Shown piece by piece: positions 5,804 to 6,468 of a stretch of DNA of 6,468 nucleotides (positions within the stretch are counted from its first letter, which is position 1; every line of letters starts with the position of its first letter). The notes beneath the pieces were generated by a model, which saw only the letters and a program-made list of their open reading frames with translations, had not been told where the DNA came from and did not search any database. Source of the DNA: Bacillota bacterium (lineage in GTDB: Bacteria; Bacillota; Clostridia; Peptostreptococcales; Anaerovoracaceae); NCBI GenBank assembly GCA_016287035.1, contig JAEEVI010000087.1, positions 1 through 6,468 of the forward strand, written 5' to 3'. Position numbers and translations under genes: made by a program.

Positions 5804-5819
5804 AACAGCGGACGCTGTT
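5804..5819 (+). promoter_or_regulatory. Inverted repeat upstream of the secreted surface-protein gene
   Basis: AACAGCG (5804-5810) and CGCTGTT (5813-5819) are perfect inverted copies separated by GA. The element lies between the upstream terminator and the Shine-Dalgarno sequence at 5850-5855. It could be an operator or a short hairpin in the mRNA leader (6-bp stem, GGAC loop). An AT-rich TATAGAAT (5790-5797) just upstream is a possible -10, but no convincing -35 is visible, so the promoter is not resolved. Confidence 0.35.
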
Positions 5820-5861
5820 CAGACGGCTAATTCTTACATCAGGCATAAAGGAGGGCTTTCA

Positions 5862-6468
5862 ATGAGAAAGCGTATAGTTTCCGTACTTGCGGCGGTCTGC
5901 CTCATCCTGGCGCTCGTCCCGGCCGCGTCTTTCGGGCTCTCGGAGCTCGAACAGGAGGTCAGCGTGGCGAACTACCAGGAGCTGAAGGCCGCGATCGGCG
6001 AATACGAGGCGCTGTGCAGGGAGTACGCGGCGCAGGATCCGGACGGATGGATCGGCTGGATCGCGAAGTTCAACATGACGTCGGACATAACCGTCCCCGA
6101 AGGCGAGAGCCTCGAAAGCCTCGGCATCATAAACGTTCCGTCGGGAAAGACGCTGACGGTAGAAGGCGGCGCCTCGCTCACGACCGGGCTCGTCAACCGC
6201 GGGACCGTCGAAGTAAAGACCGGTGGATACCTCGGAACGACTATGGGCGGGCAGGACGCGATCCTCAATTACGGCACGCTGACCGTCTATAAGGGCGCGT
6301 TCCTCGAGAGCAAGCTGGGAGGCAGCGTACACAACGCCTCCGGCGGCACGCTGGACATCAGGGGAAAGTTCGTATGCGGCAGCTATCCCACAGACGACAC
6401 GGCCACGGATTTCCGCCCGGGCTTCGCTAACGAAGGCACCGTCACCGGCGGAGGCTTAGTCGCGGTAA
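5862..6468 (+). CDS. Secreted repeat-rich surface protein (3' end missing)
   Basis: The frame is open from the ATG at 5862 to the end of the window (202 complete codons, no stop), so the gene continues beyond it. GGAGGG lies 6 bases before the ATG. Residues 1-25 are a classical signal peptide: MRKR, then a hydrophobic core IVSVLAAVCLILALVPAA, with cleavage probable around residue 22-25. Residues 35-75 are a helical region with two tryptophans (DGWIGWIAKF). From about residue 76 the chain becomes beta-rich, with recurring N-x-G-T-type turns (VNRGTVEV 111-118, LNYGTLTV 135-142, HNASGGTLDI 157-166, ANEGTVTG 189-196) at spacings of about 23-31 residues, typical of adhesin-like beta-helices. It is probably a cell-surface protein and may carry wall-binding SLH domains beyond the window, like the protein at the left edge; that part is not visible. 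I do not recognise a specific named family. Confidence 0.88.
   Translation, partial: MRKRIVSVLAAVCLILALVPAASFGLSELEQEVSVANYQELKAAIGEYEALCREYAAQDPDGWIGWIAKFNMTSDITVPEGESLESLGIINVPSGKTLTVEGGASLTTGLVNRGTVEVKTGGYLGTTMGGQDAILNYGTLTVYKGAFLESKLGGSVHNASGGTLDIRGKFVCGSYPTDDTATDFRPGFANEGTVTGGGLVAV

Noticed and set aside
5859..6332. Minus-strand frame opposite the right-hand surface gene (157 codons)
   Set aside because: The + strand frame has a signal peptide, ribosome-binding site and repeat pattern; the antisense product has none.

Overview
The window comes from a GC-rich (roughly 60% by eye) bacterium with strong Gram-positive-style Shine-Dalgarno sequences, S-layer homology (SLH) surface proteins and a four-cysteine form of ribosomal protein L28. 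This fits an anaerobic member of Clostridia (Bacillota), though the exact lineage cannot be fixed from the sequence. Isoleucine ATA and arginine AGG/AGA codons are common despite the high GC. All genes lie on the + strand.

Layout: (1) 1-1902, the 3' part of a gene for a large cell-surface protein: beta-helix-like repeats, a Big2-like Ig-fold domain, a low-complexity linker, an unassigned domain and three C-terminal SLH domains. It ends at a strong intrinsic terminator. (2) 1997-3494, a good sigma-A-type promoter with a perfect dyad in its spacer, driving a type I glutamine synthetase (glnA) with several unusual active-site-loop residues. (3) 3504-3867, a near-consensus promoter starting 9 bases after the glnA stop, driving rpmB (ribosomal protein L28) and ending at an intrinsic terminator. 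(4) 3885-5709, two overlapping genes: a small helix-turn-helix protein and a membrane-anchored Ser/Thr protein kinase. They have no recognisable promoter of their own and end at an intrinsic terminator. (5) 5862-6468, the 5' part of another secreted, repeat-rich surface protein that runs off the window.

The housekeeping genes glnA and rpmB therefore sit between two envelope-protein genes, next to a translationally coupled regulator-kinase pair. The most interesting observation is that pair. The kinase has a cytoplasmic catalytic domain, one membrane span and an extracellular part of about 165 residues that reads as two or three degenerate SLH-like repeats. A plausible but unproven model is that the outer part senses the cell wall or S-layer and the kinase signals to the helix-turn-helix protein encoded just upstream. 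No CRISPR array, tRNA, rRNA, insertion sequence or phage gene was seen.
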